Source: JBAQMG01 sp049302575
Lineage (GTDB): Bacteria; Bacillota; Desulfitobacteriia; Desulfitobacteriales; Desulfitobacteriaceae
NCBI GenBank assembly: GCA_049302575.1
Contig: JBAQMG010000013.1
Coordinates: forward strand, 1-25,429
DNA length: 25,429 nt
Reading direction: 5' to 3'
This document shows positions 6,675 through 13,895 of the stretch, piece after piece. The notes under the pieces are model-generated. The model made no database searches, was not told where the DNA came from, and saw only the letters and a program-made list of their open reading frames with translations. Each line of letters begins with the position of its first letter. The first letter of the stretch is position 1. The position numbers and the translations under genes were made by a program.

Positions 6675-7958
6675 TTACATTAAGTAAAAAACAAAAAGAT
6701 AAGCAGAGCTAGCTACAATTGTCAAAATCATAACAGGGAAAGCAATTTTCAAATACTTGCCAAATGTAATCTTATGTCCATGCTCTTCCGCCATTCCTAT
6801 TGCGATTACATTTGCACTTGCCCCAATAATAGTTCCGTTACCTCCAAGACAAGCACCAAGGGATAAAGCCCACCATATAGGAGTTAAATCCATTCCAGAC
6901 ATTGTTCCCATATCTTTTATTAATGGAATCATGGTTGCTACAAACGGAATATTATCAAGAAATGCCGAAGCTATTGCCGAGACCCATAGTATAGCCAATG
7001 TAGTTAAAACAAGGTCACCTTGCGTCAAGTCAATTACATTTTTTGCAAGTATTTTTATTATTCCAGCTTCTTTTATACCACCAACCATAATAAAAAGTCC
7101 CACAAAGAAAAATATAGTTTTCCATTCAACTTCGTGGAGTATTTTTTCAGGGCGGATATTGGATATAAAGAGCAACGTAACTGCACCACCTATGGCGATT
7201 GTCGCAGACTCATAATGAAAAACACCATGCAGCATAAATCCCATAATTGTTAAGCCTAGAACTAGCATGCTTTTTATAAGAAGCTGGCGGTCTTTTATAC
7301 ATTCTTTTTCATCCATCTCCATTATTTTTGCTTTAGCCTCGGGTGTCGTAACAAGTTTTTTACGGTACATCAACACAAAGATATATGTACTAATAAATAA
7401 CAGTGGGATAGCAATGGGAGCATCATTTTTTATAAAATCCATAAAGCTTAACCCAACAGAGCTGCCAATCATAATATTCGGTGGATCACCTACCAAGGTG
7501 GCAGTGCCGCCGACATTTGAAGCGAAGACCTCAGAAATAATGAATGGCAGAGGATTTATTCGAAGATCTTTTGCGATGCTTAAAGTTACAGGCATTATCA
7601 ATAAAATTGTAGTAACATTGTCTAACACTGCCGAAAGCAAACCAGTAATGAGTGATAGAAGTATGATGATCTTGATTGGTTCACCTTTTGCGATCTTTAC
7701 TGTTTTTACTGCCATGTATTCAAAAATGCCAGACCTTTTGGTAATCATTACGATAACCATCATGCTTATTAAAAGCCCTAATGTGTTAAAATCAATTTCT
7801 TTAAAGGCATTTTCCTGTGATAAAATTTTTAAAAAAATCATAAGAGACGCCCCCGACATAGCAATAACAGCCCTATCGAATTTATCCCATATTATTAAAA
7901 TGTATGCAACAATAAAGATTGTACTTGCTACAATTATTTGCGTGTTTGAATGTTCCAT
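6675..7958 (-). CDS. ArsB/NhaD-type (ion transporter superfamily) permease
   Basis: This 427-residue integral membrane protein is of the ion transporter superfamily that includes ArsB, NhaD and SLC13-like carriers. About 11-12 hydrophobic segments are visible. The two family signatures are recognisable: SAVLDNVTTILLIMPVT in the first half and NVGGTATLVGDPPNIMIGS after it. The second half has the counterparts ASAFLDNIPFVATMIPL and LGGNGTIIGASANVIAIG. The internal repeat fits the inverted-repeat fold. The substrate cannot be told: arsenite, Na+/H+ exchange and small anions are all possible. No arsR, arsC or arsA gene is nearby, which argues against an ars operon. ATG 7958 follows a GGGGG ribosome-binding site. 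By eye, the gene is richer in A/T codons than metG or kor, and it sits beside a dead transposase, so it may have been acquired. Confidence 0.82.
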   Translation of the reverse strand: MEHSNTQIIVASTIFIVAYILIIWDKFDRAVIAMSGASLMIFLKILSQENAFKEIDFNTLGLLISMMVIVMITKRSGIFEYMAVKTVKIAKGEPIKIIILLSLITGLLSAVLDNVTTILLIMPVTLSIAKDLRINPLPFIISEVFASNVGGTATLVGDPPNIMIGSSVGLSFMDFIKNDAPIAIPLLFISTYIFVLMYRKKLVTTPEAKAKIMEMDEKECIKDRQLLIKSMLVLGLTIMGFMLHGVFHYESATIAIGGAVTLLFISNIRPEKILHEVEWKTIFFFVGLFIMVGGIKEAGIIKILAKNVIDLTQGDLVLTTLAILWVSAIASAFLDNIPFVATMIPLIKDMGTMSGMDLTPIWWALSLGACLGGNGTIIGASANVIAIGMAEEHGHKITFGKYLKIAFPVMILTIVASSAYLFVFYLM

Positions 7959-8164
7959 TGAAATCCCCCTGCTAATTATAATTTATTCTCTCGTTAAAAA
8001 GATTCAGCTTGTAATTGGGTATTAAGTTTTATAAATCGACAAAACAATCATCATTACTACAAATACCACATTAAATCTCCAGTGTATTTGCTCCACCCCC
8101 TATTGCATCTCTTTTACACTCCTTTATCACCCTGCTAACAACCTGCTTTAATCAATAATAATTA
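7959..8164. other. intergenic region upstream of the permease gene
   Basis: No recognised gene is present. The minus strand has AAAGGAG near 8119-8125 and a 25-codon frame (8096-8022, GTG start) coding a hydrophobic peptide. Its ribosome-binding site is badly spaced, so I do not call it a gene. A TATAAT near 7976-7981 is too close to the permease ribosome-binding site to be its promoter. Confidence 0.4.
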
Positions 8165-8205
8165 TAAAAAGGATGGGACGTTCGTTTAAACGAGCTTCCC
8201 ACCCC
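8165..8205 (-). terminator. terminator of the metG-tatD operon
   Basis: On the minus strand a GGTGGGA arm and a TCCCATCC arm enclose the palindrome CGTTTAAACG with small internal mismatches, followed by TTTTTAT (8170 downward). It lies about 110 bp past the tatD stop. Confidence 0.65.
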
Positions 8206-8315
8206 AAAAGCCTAATCTCTTGAAAGCGATTATAAATCGCCCAACCGAAAACAATATTAATATCTGTCCCAGATAGTATCATGATATTTTGTGAGAGTCA
8301 AAGTACATATATGAA

Positions 8316-9077
8316 TTATACATTAAAAAGTCGTTTAGCATTGTTCATAGCCAGCATCGCTATTTCCTCAAGAGGCATTTCTTTTAATTTAGCCATTCGG
8401 GCTACCACGTTTCTAACATAGGCGGGTTCATTACGTTTCCCACGATGTGGTTCAGGTGTTAAATAAGGTGAATCAGTCTCAACAATAAACCGATCAAGCG
8501 GTATATTCTTAGCTACTTCGGCGGTATGACGAGCATTTTTATAAGTTAGCGGTCCAGCAAAAGAAAGATAAAAACCTTGATTTAATAAGACCTTTGCCAT
8601 TTCCCAAGACCCTGAATAACAATGAAAGACTCCACCATGTTGCGGGGGATGTTCTTGGACGATGCTCAAAACATCCTCATGAGCCTCACGGTTGTGAATT
8701 ATAATAGGTAAACCTACTTGATTCGCACATTTGATTTGTTGGATAAACACTTCTTTTTGTTTGTCACGAGGGGAAAGATCCCGATAATAATCCAGACCGA
8801 TTTCTCCCCAGGCTATAACCTTTGGCATTTTTGCTAATTGCTTTAGGCTATCCCAAGTTTCCAAATAAGTCTCAGCCGCATCATGAGGATGGACACCGAT
8901 TGCAGCATAGATAAATTCATAGTCCGCTGCCAATTGCACTGAGCGTTGAGATGACGCAAGATCAAAACCCACATTAAGAATACGCGTTATCCCTGAAAGC
9001 TTAGCCCTTTCACAAACCTGCACGAAATCATCTTGAAAACGCTGATCATCTAAATGAGCATGTGTATCCCAAATCAT
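8316..9077 (-). CDS. tatD: TatD-family metal-dependent deoxyribonuclease/hydrolase
   Basis: TatD-type proteins (B. subtilis YabD) are cytoplasmic metal-dependent hydrolases with TIM-barrel fold. Characterised members show 3'-5' exonuclease activity on DNA. The 253-aa product has all family landmarks: DTHAHLD (metal ligands His6 and His8), GVHPHDA, WGEIGLDYYRD (Glu92), IIHNREA (His128), FHCYSG (His152) and ETDSPYLTPEPHRGKRNEP (Asp202). The ATG overlaps the metG stop (ATGA), so the two genes are translationally coupled. This metG-tatD pairing is conserved in Bacillus and Clostridia. The physiological substrate is uncertain, but the family assignment is firm. Confidence 0.95.
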   Translation of the reverse strand: MIWDTHAHLDDQRFQDDFVQVCERAKLSGITRILNVGFDLASSQRSVQLAADYEFIYAAIGVHPHDAAETYLETWDSLKQLAKMPKVIAWGEIGLDYYRDLSPRDKQKEVFIQQIKCANQVGLPIIIHNREAHEDVLSIVQEHPPQHGGVFHCYSGSWEMAKVLLNQGFYLSFAGPLTYKNARHTAEVAKNIPLDRFIVETDSPYLTPEPHRGKRNEPAYVRNVVARMAKLKEMPLEEIAMLAMNNAKRLFNV

Positions 9078-11038
9078 TTAACCAGTGCCCCCCCAGGAAT
9101 ATCTTTATTTAAGGCTAGAACTTCTAACATTTCGCCATGCGAAGCAGCCAAGATCATCCCTTGCGAAACAATCCCTCTAAGTTTGGCTGGTTTAAGGTTA
9201 GCAATTAAGATGACATGACGATTGATTAAATCCTCGGGAGCATAATGTTGGGCGATACCAGAAACCACCGTCCGTACCTCTCCAGCTAATTCAACTTCTA
9301 ATTTCAACAGTTTATCTGTCTTCTCTACTCTCTCAGCTTTAAGGATTTTCACCACCCTTAAATCCAGTTTAGCAAAGTCATCCATCCCGATTTCTTCTTT
9401 AATAGGCTCAAAACCTGTAGTAGCTATGTCCACAACTTTTTTACTTTCTGGGACTTGAATCGCAGTCTGCTCTTCCGACATTTTATTCTCTCCTTCTAAC
9501 TCTACCCATTGGGAAATATCGATTCGTGGAAAGATTGGAGCGCCTTTCTGAACTACCTTGCCAGAAAGCAGGATATTCCATTTAGCACTATTTTCCCACA
9601 CCAACATTTCATCAGTACAATCTAATAACGACCAAAGCTTAGGCGGCAAACCTGGCATAAAAGGTGCACATAAGATTCCTAAGATTCTGATACACTCCAC
9701 AAAAGTATAAAGCACAGTATTCAGTCTCTCCGCTGAACTCTCTTCCTTAGCCAAATTCCAAGGGGCAGTTTCATCGACATATTTATTACACCGCGCCACA
9801 AAACGCCAAATCTGTTCTAAGGCCCCCGCCGGGTCATAAGCCTCCATCCGTTCCTGCACGGCTTCCTTGACTTGAAAGCTCAAAGCTTTAAGTTCTTGCT
9901 CCAAAAGTGTGTCTTGAGTGGGTTGCGGAATAACACCCTCCCGATACTTAACAAGCATAGCTAAGCTGCGAGAAATAAAATTCCCCAAATCATTCGCCAA
10001 ATCACTATTAAAACGCTCCACTAAATTGTCCTCGGAATAAGTTCCATCTGTTCCTACACCAAGTTCACGCAAAAGAAAATATCGAATCGCATCAGAACCA
10101 TACCTCTTAATCAATTCAAAAGAATCTTGCACATTGCCCCGAGATTTCGAGATTTTTCCGCCTTCTTTACTCAAAAACCAACCATGTCCATAGACAACTT
10201 TCGGCAGAGGAACTTCCAAGGCCAGGAGAATGATCGGCCAAATTACCGCATGGAAACGCACAATATCCTTACCCATTAGATGTACGTGAGCTGGCCAATA
10301 TCTTTTATATTTATCGCCATCAGGATAGCCAAGCGCCGAAATATAATTAATCAGGGCATCAAGCCATACATAAACAACATGCTTCGGATTAAACGGTACC
10401 TTAATCCCCCATTTAAAGGTCGTGCGCGAAACACAAAGATCTTCTAGGCCGCCTTCTATAAAACGAATCATTTCATTGCGTCGTGAAATGGGCTGAATGA
10501 AATCCGGATGATCTTGGATATATTGAAGTAAAGTATACTGATACTTGGAAAGCCGGAAAAAATAACTTTCTTCCTTTAAGATTTCTGGCTCACGACCGCA
10601 ATCAGGGTTAGGACATTTGCCGTCCTGAAGTTTACTTTCAGTCCAAAAAGTTTCACAGGGTGTACAGTACCAGCCTTGATACTCAGATTTGTAAATATCC
10701 CCTTGCTCATAGAGCTTAGTAAAGATCCCCTGGACAACGCTATGATGCCGTTCCTCTGTTGTCCTGATAAAATCATCATTGGAAATCTCCAATTGCTGCC
10801 AAAGTGTTTGGAAACGTTCCACTACCCCATTGACATAATCGTGTGGATCCATATTCTGCGCTTCAGCAGTACGTACAATTTTTTGAGCATTTTCATCAGT
10901 ACCCGTTAAGAAATAAACATCATTTCCACGTAATCTTTGATAACGAGCTAACGCATCTGCAGCTACAGTTGTATAAGCAGTTCCGATATGTGGACTTGAG
11001 TTAGGGTAAAAAATTGGTGTTGTTATGTAATATTTCAC
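9074..11038 (-). CDS. metG: methionyl-tRNA synthetase
   Basis: MetRS charges tRNA-Met with methionine in the cytoplasm. The 654-aa product is the class I enzyme with the HIGH-type signature PHIGTAYTT (16-24) and the KMSKS-type loop KISKS (295-299). A zinc knuckle has Cys125, Cys128, Cys142 and Cys147. The alpha-helical anticodon-binding domain runs to about 510. An extra C-terminal tRNA-binding domain (about 550-654, DFAKLDLRVVKI to GMILAAS) is of the Trbp111 type. The start is GTG 11038 with GAGGGG 7 nt upstream. tatD overlaps its end by 4 bp. No T-box or SAM riboswitch is evident upstream, so regulation may be by promoter only. Confidence 0.97.
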   Translation of the reverse strand: MKYYITTPIFYPNSSPHIGTAYTTVAADALARYQRLRGNDVYFLTGTDENAQKIVRTAEAQNMDPHDYVNGVVERFQTLWQQLEISNDDFIRTTEERHHSVVQGIFTKLYEQGDIYKSEYQGWYCTPCETFWTESKLQDGKCPNPDCGREPEILKEESYFFRLSKYQYTLLQYIQDHPDFIQPISRRNEMIRFIEGGLEDLCVSRTTFKWGIKVPFNPKHVVYVWLDALINYISALGYPDGDKYKRYWPAHVHLMGKDIVRFHAVIWPIILLALEVPLPKVVYGHGWFLSKEGGKISKSRGNVQDSFELIKRYGSDAIRYFLLRELGVGTDGTYSEDNLVERFNSDLANDLGNFISRSLAMLVKYREGVIPQPTQDTLLEQELKALSFQVKEAVQERMEAYDPAGALEQIWRFVARCNKYVDETAPWNLAKEESSAERLNTVLYTFVECIRILGILCAPFMPGLPPKLWSLLDCTDEMLVWENSAKWNILLSGKVVQKGAPIFPRIDISQWVELEGENKMSEEQTAIQVPESKKVVDIATTGFEPIKEEIGMDDFAKLDLRVVKILKAERVEKTDKLLKLEVELAGEVRTVVSGIAQHYAPEDLINRHVILIANLKPAKLRGIVSQGMILAASHGEMLEVLALNKDIPGGALVK

Positions 11039-11060
11039 CTTGCATCCCCTCTTAATATAT

Positions 11061-11089
11061 ATTATAGTTTAGACTGGTTTTTGAAGTAA
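11061..11089 (-). promoter_or_regulatory. promoter candidate for metG-tatD
   Basis: The minus strand has a perfect TATAAT (11066-11061) about 25 bp before the metG GTG. The -35 position at 17-bp spacing reads TTACTT (11089-11084), a poor match. Confidence 0.4.
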
Positions 11090-11265
11090 GATTCACTCTT
11101 AATTTTGACTTTCTTGCTCTGCTATTAACTTAATGTTTCGACGATAATAATATCATTTTTTGAAAAATTTAAATACTACAGACTAGTTCAAGACTTCCAA
11201 AAACCTATATCATGTTATTTTTAACATGATTCTGCAAACTTATTCAAAACTTTACAATATAACGG
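11090..11265. promoter_or_regulatory. divergent metG/abrB intergenic region with dyad
   Basis: There is no ORF with a ribosome-binding site. A perfect 9-bp inverted repeat ATCATGTTA/TAACATGAT (11209-11230, 4-nt loop) lies 35 bp upstream of the abrB -35 and could be an operator. A half-match to the Spo0A box (CGTCGAA on the minus strand, 11137-11143) lies on the metG side. Confidence 0.35.
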
Positions 11266-11294
11266 TTGACTTTTAATGGAACCGTTGGTATCAT
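11266..11294 (+). promoter_or_regulatory. sigma-A promoter of abrB
   Basis: TTGACT (11266-11271), a 17-bp spacer and TATCAT (11289-11294) match sigma-A at 5/6 and 5/6. The start point would be near 11301, giving a leader of about 45 nt. Confidence 0.75.
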
Positions 11295-11307
11295 AAGTAT
11301 AAGCATA

Positions 11308-11318
11308 TTTTGTCGAAA
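11308..11318 (+). promoter_or_regulatory. Spo0A box in the abrB leader
   Basis: TTTTGTCGAAA contains the consensus 0A box TGTCGAA (11311-11317), about 17 bp downstream of the -10. In B. subtilis phosphorylated Spo0A represses abrB from boxes placed just downstream of the promoter, so position and sequence both fit. Binding itself is inferred. Confidence 0.65.
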
Positions 11319-11344
11319 GTTGCTGGAAAAGGAGTGTTTACGAA

Positions 11345-11632
11345 ATGATGAAATCAACAGGTATCGTAAGAAAGGTAGACGAGCTAGGGCGCGTTGTACT
11401 ACCTATCGAGCTTCGTCGGACCCTTGGAATTGCGGAAAAAGATGCATTAGAAATTTACGTAGATCAAGAGAAAATCATTCTCAAAAAGTATGAACCAGCT
11501 TGTGTCTTTTGTAGTAATGCTAGCGAGATTCAAATTTTTCATGGTAAAAACGTTTGTAGAGAATGTGCTACTGCCATGGGAGAAACCGTTGGAATTGCTG
11601 TTGAATCCTCAGATTCTGAGGCAGCAGTCTAA
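11345..11632 (+). CDS. abrB: AbrB-family transition-state regulator with Cys4 C-terminus
   Basis: AbrB is a DNA-binding swapped-hairpin protein that holds back stationary-phase and sporulation genes during growth. The first 50 residues (KSTGIVRKVDELGRVVLP to EIYVDQEKIILKKYEP) are almost the same as B. subtilis AbrB and form the SpoVT-AbrB domain. The C-terminal half differs: CVFC (54-57) and CREC (72-75) suggest a small zinc ribbon rather than the Bacillus multimerisation domain. It is 95 aa, close to the family norm. Two adjacent ATGs (11345, 11348) could start it, and AAAAGGAG ends 10 or 13 nt upstream. It is the only intact plus-strand gene here, with its own promoter, Spo0A box and terminator, and it lies between rsmI and metG as in Bacillus. 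A 7-bp repeat starts at the stop codon. Confidence 0.92.
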   Translation: MMKSTGIVRKVDELGRVVLPIELRRTLGIAEKDALEIYVDQEKIILKKYEPACVFCSNASEIQIFHGKNVCRECATAMGETVGIAVESSDSEAAV

Positions 11633-11645
11633 ATAATGCATAATG
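11632..11645. repeat. two-unit heptad repeat at the abrB stop
   Basis: AATAATG and CATAATG follow each other directly after the abrB TAA. They are the reverse complement of the TGCATTA-type units seen at other gene ends in this window. Confidence 0.45.
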
Positions 11646-11748
11646 GACAAGCCTAACCCAGAGCTCTTAATTTCTGGTAGTGCAAAAAACAGCGTTATTT
11701 GCACTTACTTAAACAAGTATTTGTCTACCCGAAACCCCTAATCCCTTT

Positions 11749-11780
11749 GACGAAGGCACTAAGGCCTTCGTCTTTTTTAT
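11749..11780 (+). terminator. intrinsic terminator of abrB
   Basis: GACGAAGGC (11749-11757) pairs with GCCTTCGTC (11764-11772) around a 6-nt loop, followed by TTTTTTAT. It is strong on the plus strand only. Confidence 0.9.
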
Positions 11781-11795
11781 TAACTCTACTTAACA

Positions 11796-11823
11796 CGGAA
11801 GCCAGAAGTCGGAAGTCGTATAG
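11796..11823. repeat. four-unit heptad array (CGGAAGT type)
   Basis: CGGAAGC, CAGAAGT, CGGAAGT and CGTATAG form four contiguous 7-bp units between the abrB terminator and the rsmI stop. The unit sequence is unrelated to the TGCATTA array 40 bp further on. Confidence 0.6.
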
Positions 11824-11859
11824 AGGATCGAGATCCTACCGCCTGGTCAAGCGTGACGC

Positions 11860-11887
11860 TTAATTATGCATTAGAAATTATGCATTA
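11860..11887. repeat. four-unit heptad array (TGCATTA type) overlapping the rsmI stop
   Basis: TTAATTA, TGCATTA, GAAATTA and TGCATTA are contiguous. The last three bases are the rsmI stop codon read on the minus strand. Confidence 0.75.
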
Positions 11888-12724
11888 ATTTTCCCGTTTG
11901 CATAGCAAAGCACTATAAACCTCCCGCTTACTTACCCCATTACGTTTAGCGACTTCCTTCAAGGCGTCCTGCCGACTTAAGCCATGTTCTAGCGCCTCGC
12001 ACACTTCTCGTTCCCATTCTTGGGGACCACCCGTCTTGATAACCGCTAAGTAAGGCGAAGTAACTATACAGCATTCCCCTCGTGGACAGTTGATTTCAAA
12101 TTGCCGAACTAACTCCGACAATATTCCCCGATACACGCTTTGATGCAATTTTGTAATTTCCCTAACAACTACGGCAAACCGATCGCCGAAGATCTCTACC
12201 ATCAACTTGAGCGTTGCTACAAGGCGATGAGGAGCTTCATAGAAAATCTGAGTCATCGGCAGCTCACAGTACTCCTGCAGCCTGCGACGGCATTCTCCAG
12301 AATTAGCTGGTAAAAAACCCTGAAAGGCGAAATTACCTTCCGACATTCCTGAAATAACCAGAGCAGTCAAGACCGCACTCGGACCGGGTAATACATCCAC
12401 CTTGACGTTTTCTAAATAGCACTGACGAATTATTTCACTACCAGGATCAGAAATACCCGGCATCCCTGCATCCGTAATTAAGGCTACAGTTAATCCTGCT
12501 TTGAGCTTTAAAATTAATTCTTGTGACTTAGTTTTCTCATTATGTTGATGGTAACTTGTCAGAGGGGTATTGATCCCGTGATGTTGAAGTAATTTTCTTG
12601 AATGTCGTGTATCCTCAGCGGCAATAAGATCGACTTGCCGCAAAGTATCGAGGACACGCAAAGTAATGTCTGCCAAATTGCCAATCGGCGTTGCACAGAC
12701 ATAAAGTGTTCCTTCATCAAGCAT
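11885..12724 (-). CDS. rsmI: 16S rRNA (cytidine1402-2'-O)-methyltransferase
   Basis: RsmI adds the 2'-O-methyl group to C1402 in the decoding centre of 16S rRNA using SAM. From ATG 12724 the product is 279 aa, the normal family length. It has the tetrapyrrole-methylase fold: LYVCATPIGNLADITLRVLD (8-27), AAEDTRHSRKLL, ITDAGMPGISDPG and VLPGPSAVLTALVISG. A longer reading back to 12805 would add 27 residues lying inside yabA, so I reject it. The ATG lies 5 nt after the yabA stop. In B. subtilis yabB and yazA intervene here, but in this window they do not. The stop codon lies in a 7-bp repeat array. Confidence 0.94.
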   Translation of the reverse strand: MLDEGTLYVCATPIGNLADITLRVLDTLRQVDLIAAEDTRHSRKLLQHHGINTPLTSYHQHNEKTKSQELILKLKAGLTVALITDAGMPGISDPGSEIIRQCYLENVKVDVLPGPSAVLTALVISGMSEGNFAFQGFLPANSGECRRRLQEYCELPMTQIFYEAPHRLVATLKLMVEIFGDRFAVVVREITKLHQSVYRGILSELVRQFEINCPRGECCIVTSPYLAVIKTGGPQEWEREVCEALEHGLSRQDALKEVAKRNGVSKREVYSALLCKREN

Positions 12725-12729
12725 ACGAT

Positions 12730-13041
12730 TCACTCTCTCCGTAGAAAGCCTGCGCAAAATAAGCAGGCCCCTGCTTCTAACGGTTGACCAAAATGAAGGT
12801 GACAAACATGAAACCCTTCTTTATAAAGCCGAACTAAATTATCATGACCTACCCCTTCGATCCGTGCGGCGTTAGCAATCACCCGTTCGGTTTCATTCTC
12901 CGGCAAAGCATATGATTCTCTCTTTAAGCGAATATTTTCTTCTTCCAGAGACTGGATGTAGGGCCGTAACCTTCGAACTTCCTCCAAAAGAGAAATGAGT
13001 TTTTCTTCAACCTCAACGAAGGCTTGCGTGTGCTGGCTCAT
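12730..13041 (-). CDS. yabA: DNA replication initiation control protein YabA
   Basis: YabA restrains over-initiation of replication by binding DnaA and the DnaN clamp. The 103-aa product has an N-terminal coiled coil (about 8-45, FVEVEEKLISLLEEVRRL onward) for oligomerisation. A C-terminal zinc-binding motif, HVCHLHFG followed by CLFC (about 77-95), completes it. Length and layout match B. subtilis YabA. Its ATG overlaps the ricT stop (ATGA), and rsmI begins 5 nt after its own stop, so translation is coupled through the operon. Confidence 0.93.
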   Translation of the reverse strand: MSQHTQAFVEVEEKLISLLEEVRRLRPYIQSLEEENIRLKRESYALPENETERVIANAARIEGVGHDNLVRLYKEGFHVCHLHFGQPLEAGACLFCAGFLRRE

Positions 13042-13895
13042 ACTCTCTCACTCTTCCCTCTTGGCTTTTCCGCTCTTCTAGGTTGCGCCCCTTTGCCCTT
13101 GAAAACGGGTATATCCTTCATAGCCTGACCTTCTATAATATCAACCTGATCGCCTAAAAAAACAGACCCTTTTCCCAAATCACTTTCTTCTTCATCTAGA
13201 TTTACACCATCTTTAGCATGATGGTTTCTAGTTCCATTACCAGAATCACTACCACAACTATAACAATCATTTTCGTATTTAAGGCAACACATTAGTCGCC
13301 CACAAATACCAGAGATTTTCGTAGGGTTAAGCGAAAGTTTTTGATCCTTAGCCATACGGATCGATACAGGTTCAAAATCTCCTAAAAACGAGGCACAACA
13401 GAGAATACGACCACAAGAACCCACGCCACCAATCATTTTGGCTTCATCCCTGACTCCAATCTGGCGCAACTCAATACGGGTTCTAAACACGGCTGCTAAG
13501 TCTTTAACCAATTCCCTAAAATCTACTCGGCCATCTGCTGTAAATGAGAAAACAATTTTATTACCATCAAAGGTAAATTCCACGTCGACTAGCTTCATTG
13601 GCAAACGATGTTCGATAATTTTCTTTAAACAAACTTGGAAAGCTTCTTTTTCTTTGACCTTATTTTGTTGGAGGATTTGTTCATCTTGTAAACCCGCTTT
13701 ACGAATAACCTGTTTTAAAGGTAACACAAGATCTTGTTCGTTCACTTGGCGTAACGGAAAGACTAGCTCACCAAATTCAATTCCCCTAGTTGTTTCTACA
13801 ATCACATTATCCGATTTTACCAGATCTAAATCGCCCGGGGAAAAATAATAAATCTTACCTGCCTGCTTAAACCGAACTCCCACAACTTCAATCAC
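13038..13895 (-). CDS. ricT: RicT (YaaT), PSP1-domain subunit of the Ric complex
   Basis: In B. subtilis RicT joins RicA and RicF in an Fe-S-containing complex that assists RNase Y-dependent mRNA processing and affects Spo0A phosphorylation, sporulation and biofilm formation. The 285-aa product has an N-terminal ligand-like region (about 1-60) and the PSP1 domain. Its cysteines are conserved: GSCGRILCC (about 177-185), then GICGRLMCCLKYENDCYSC (about 200-220). The tail beyond 225 is charged and variable. The start is GTG 13895 with AAGGAGG 8-9 nt upstream. It overlaps the holB stop by 8 bp and yabA by 4 bp. Its partners ricA and ricF are not in this window. Confidence 0.93.
   Translation of the reverse strand: MIEVVGVRFKQAGKIYYFSPGDLDLVKSDNVIVETTRGIEFGELVFPLRQVNEQDLVLPLKQVIRKAGLQDEQILQQNKVKEKEAFQVCLKKIIEHRLPMKLVDVEFTFDGNKIVFSFTADGRVDFRELVKDLAAVFRTRIELRQIGVRDEAKMIGGVGSCGRILCCASFLGDFEPVSIRMAKDQKLSLNPTKISGICGRLMCCLKYENDCYSCGSDSGNGTRNHHAKDGVNLDEEESDLGKGSVFLGDQVDIIEGQAMKDIPVFKGKGAQPRRAEKPRGKSERV

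Noticed and set aside
7267..8025. 252-codon plus-strand frame opposite the permease gene
   Set aside because: The minus-strand frame has a clear transporter signature and ribosome-binding site; the plus-strand frame is a shadow.
11039..11265. T-box or SAM riboswitch before metG
   Set aside because: No T-box core or anti-terminator motif and no SAM riboswitch-like junction was seen on the metG strand.
11830..11860. Palindromes AGGATC/GATCCT and AAGCG/CGCTT as a terminator for rsmI
   Set aside because: Neither is followed by a T run on the minus strand. How the holB-rsmI operon ends is not visible.
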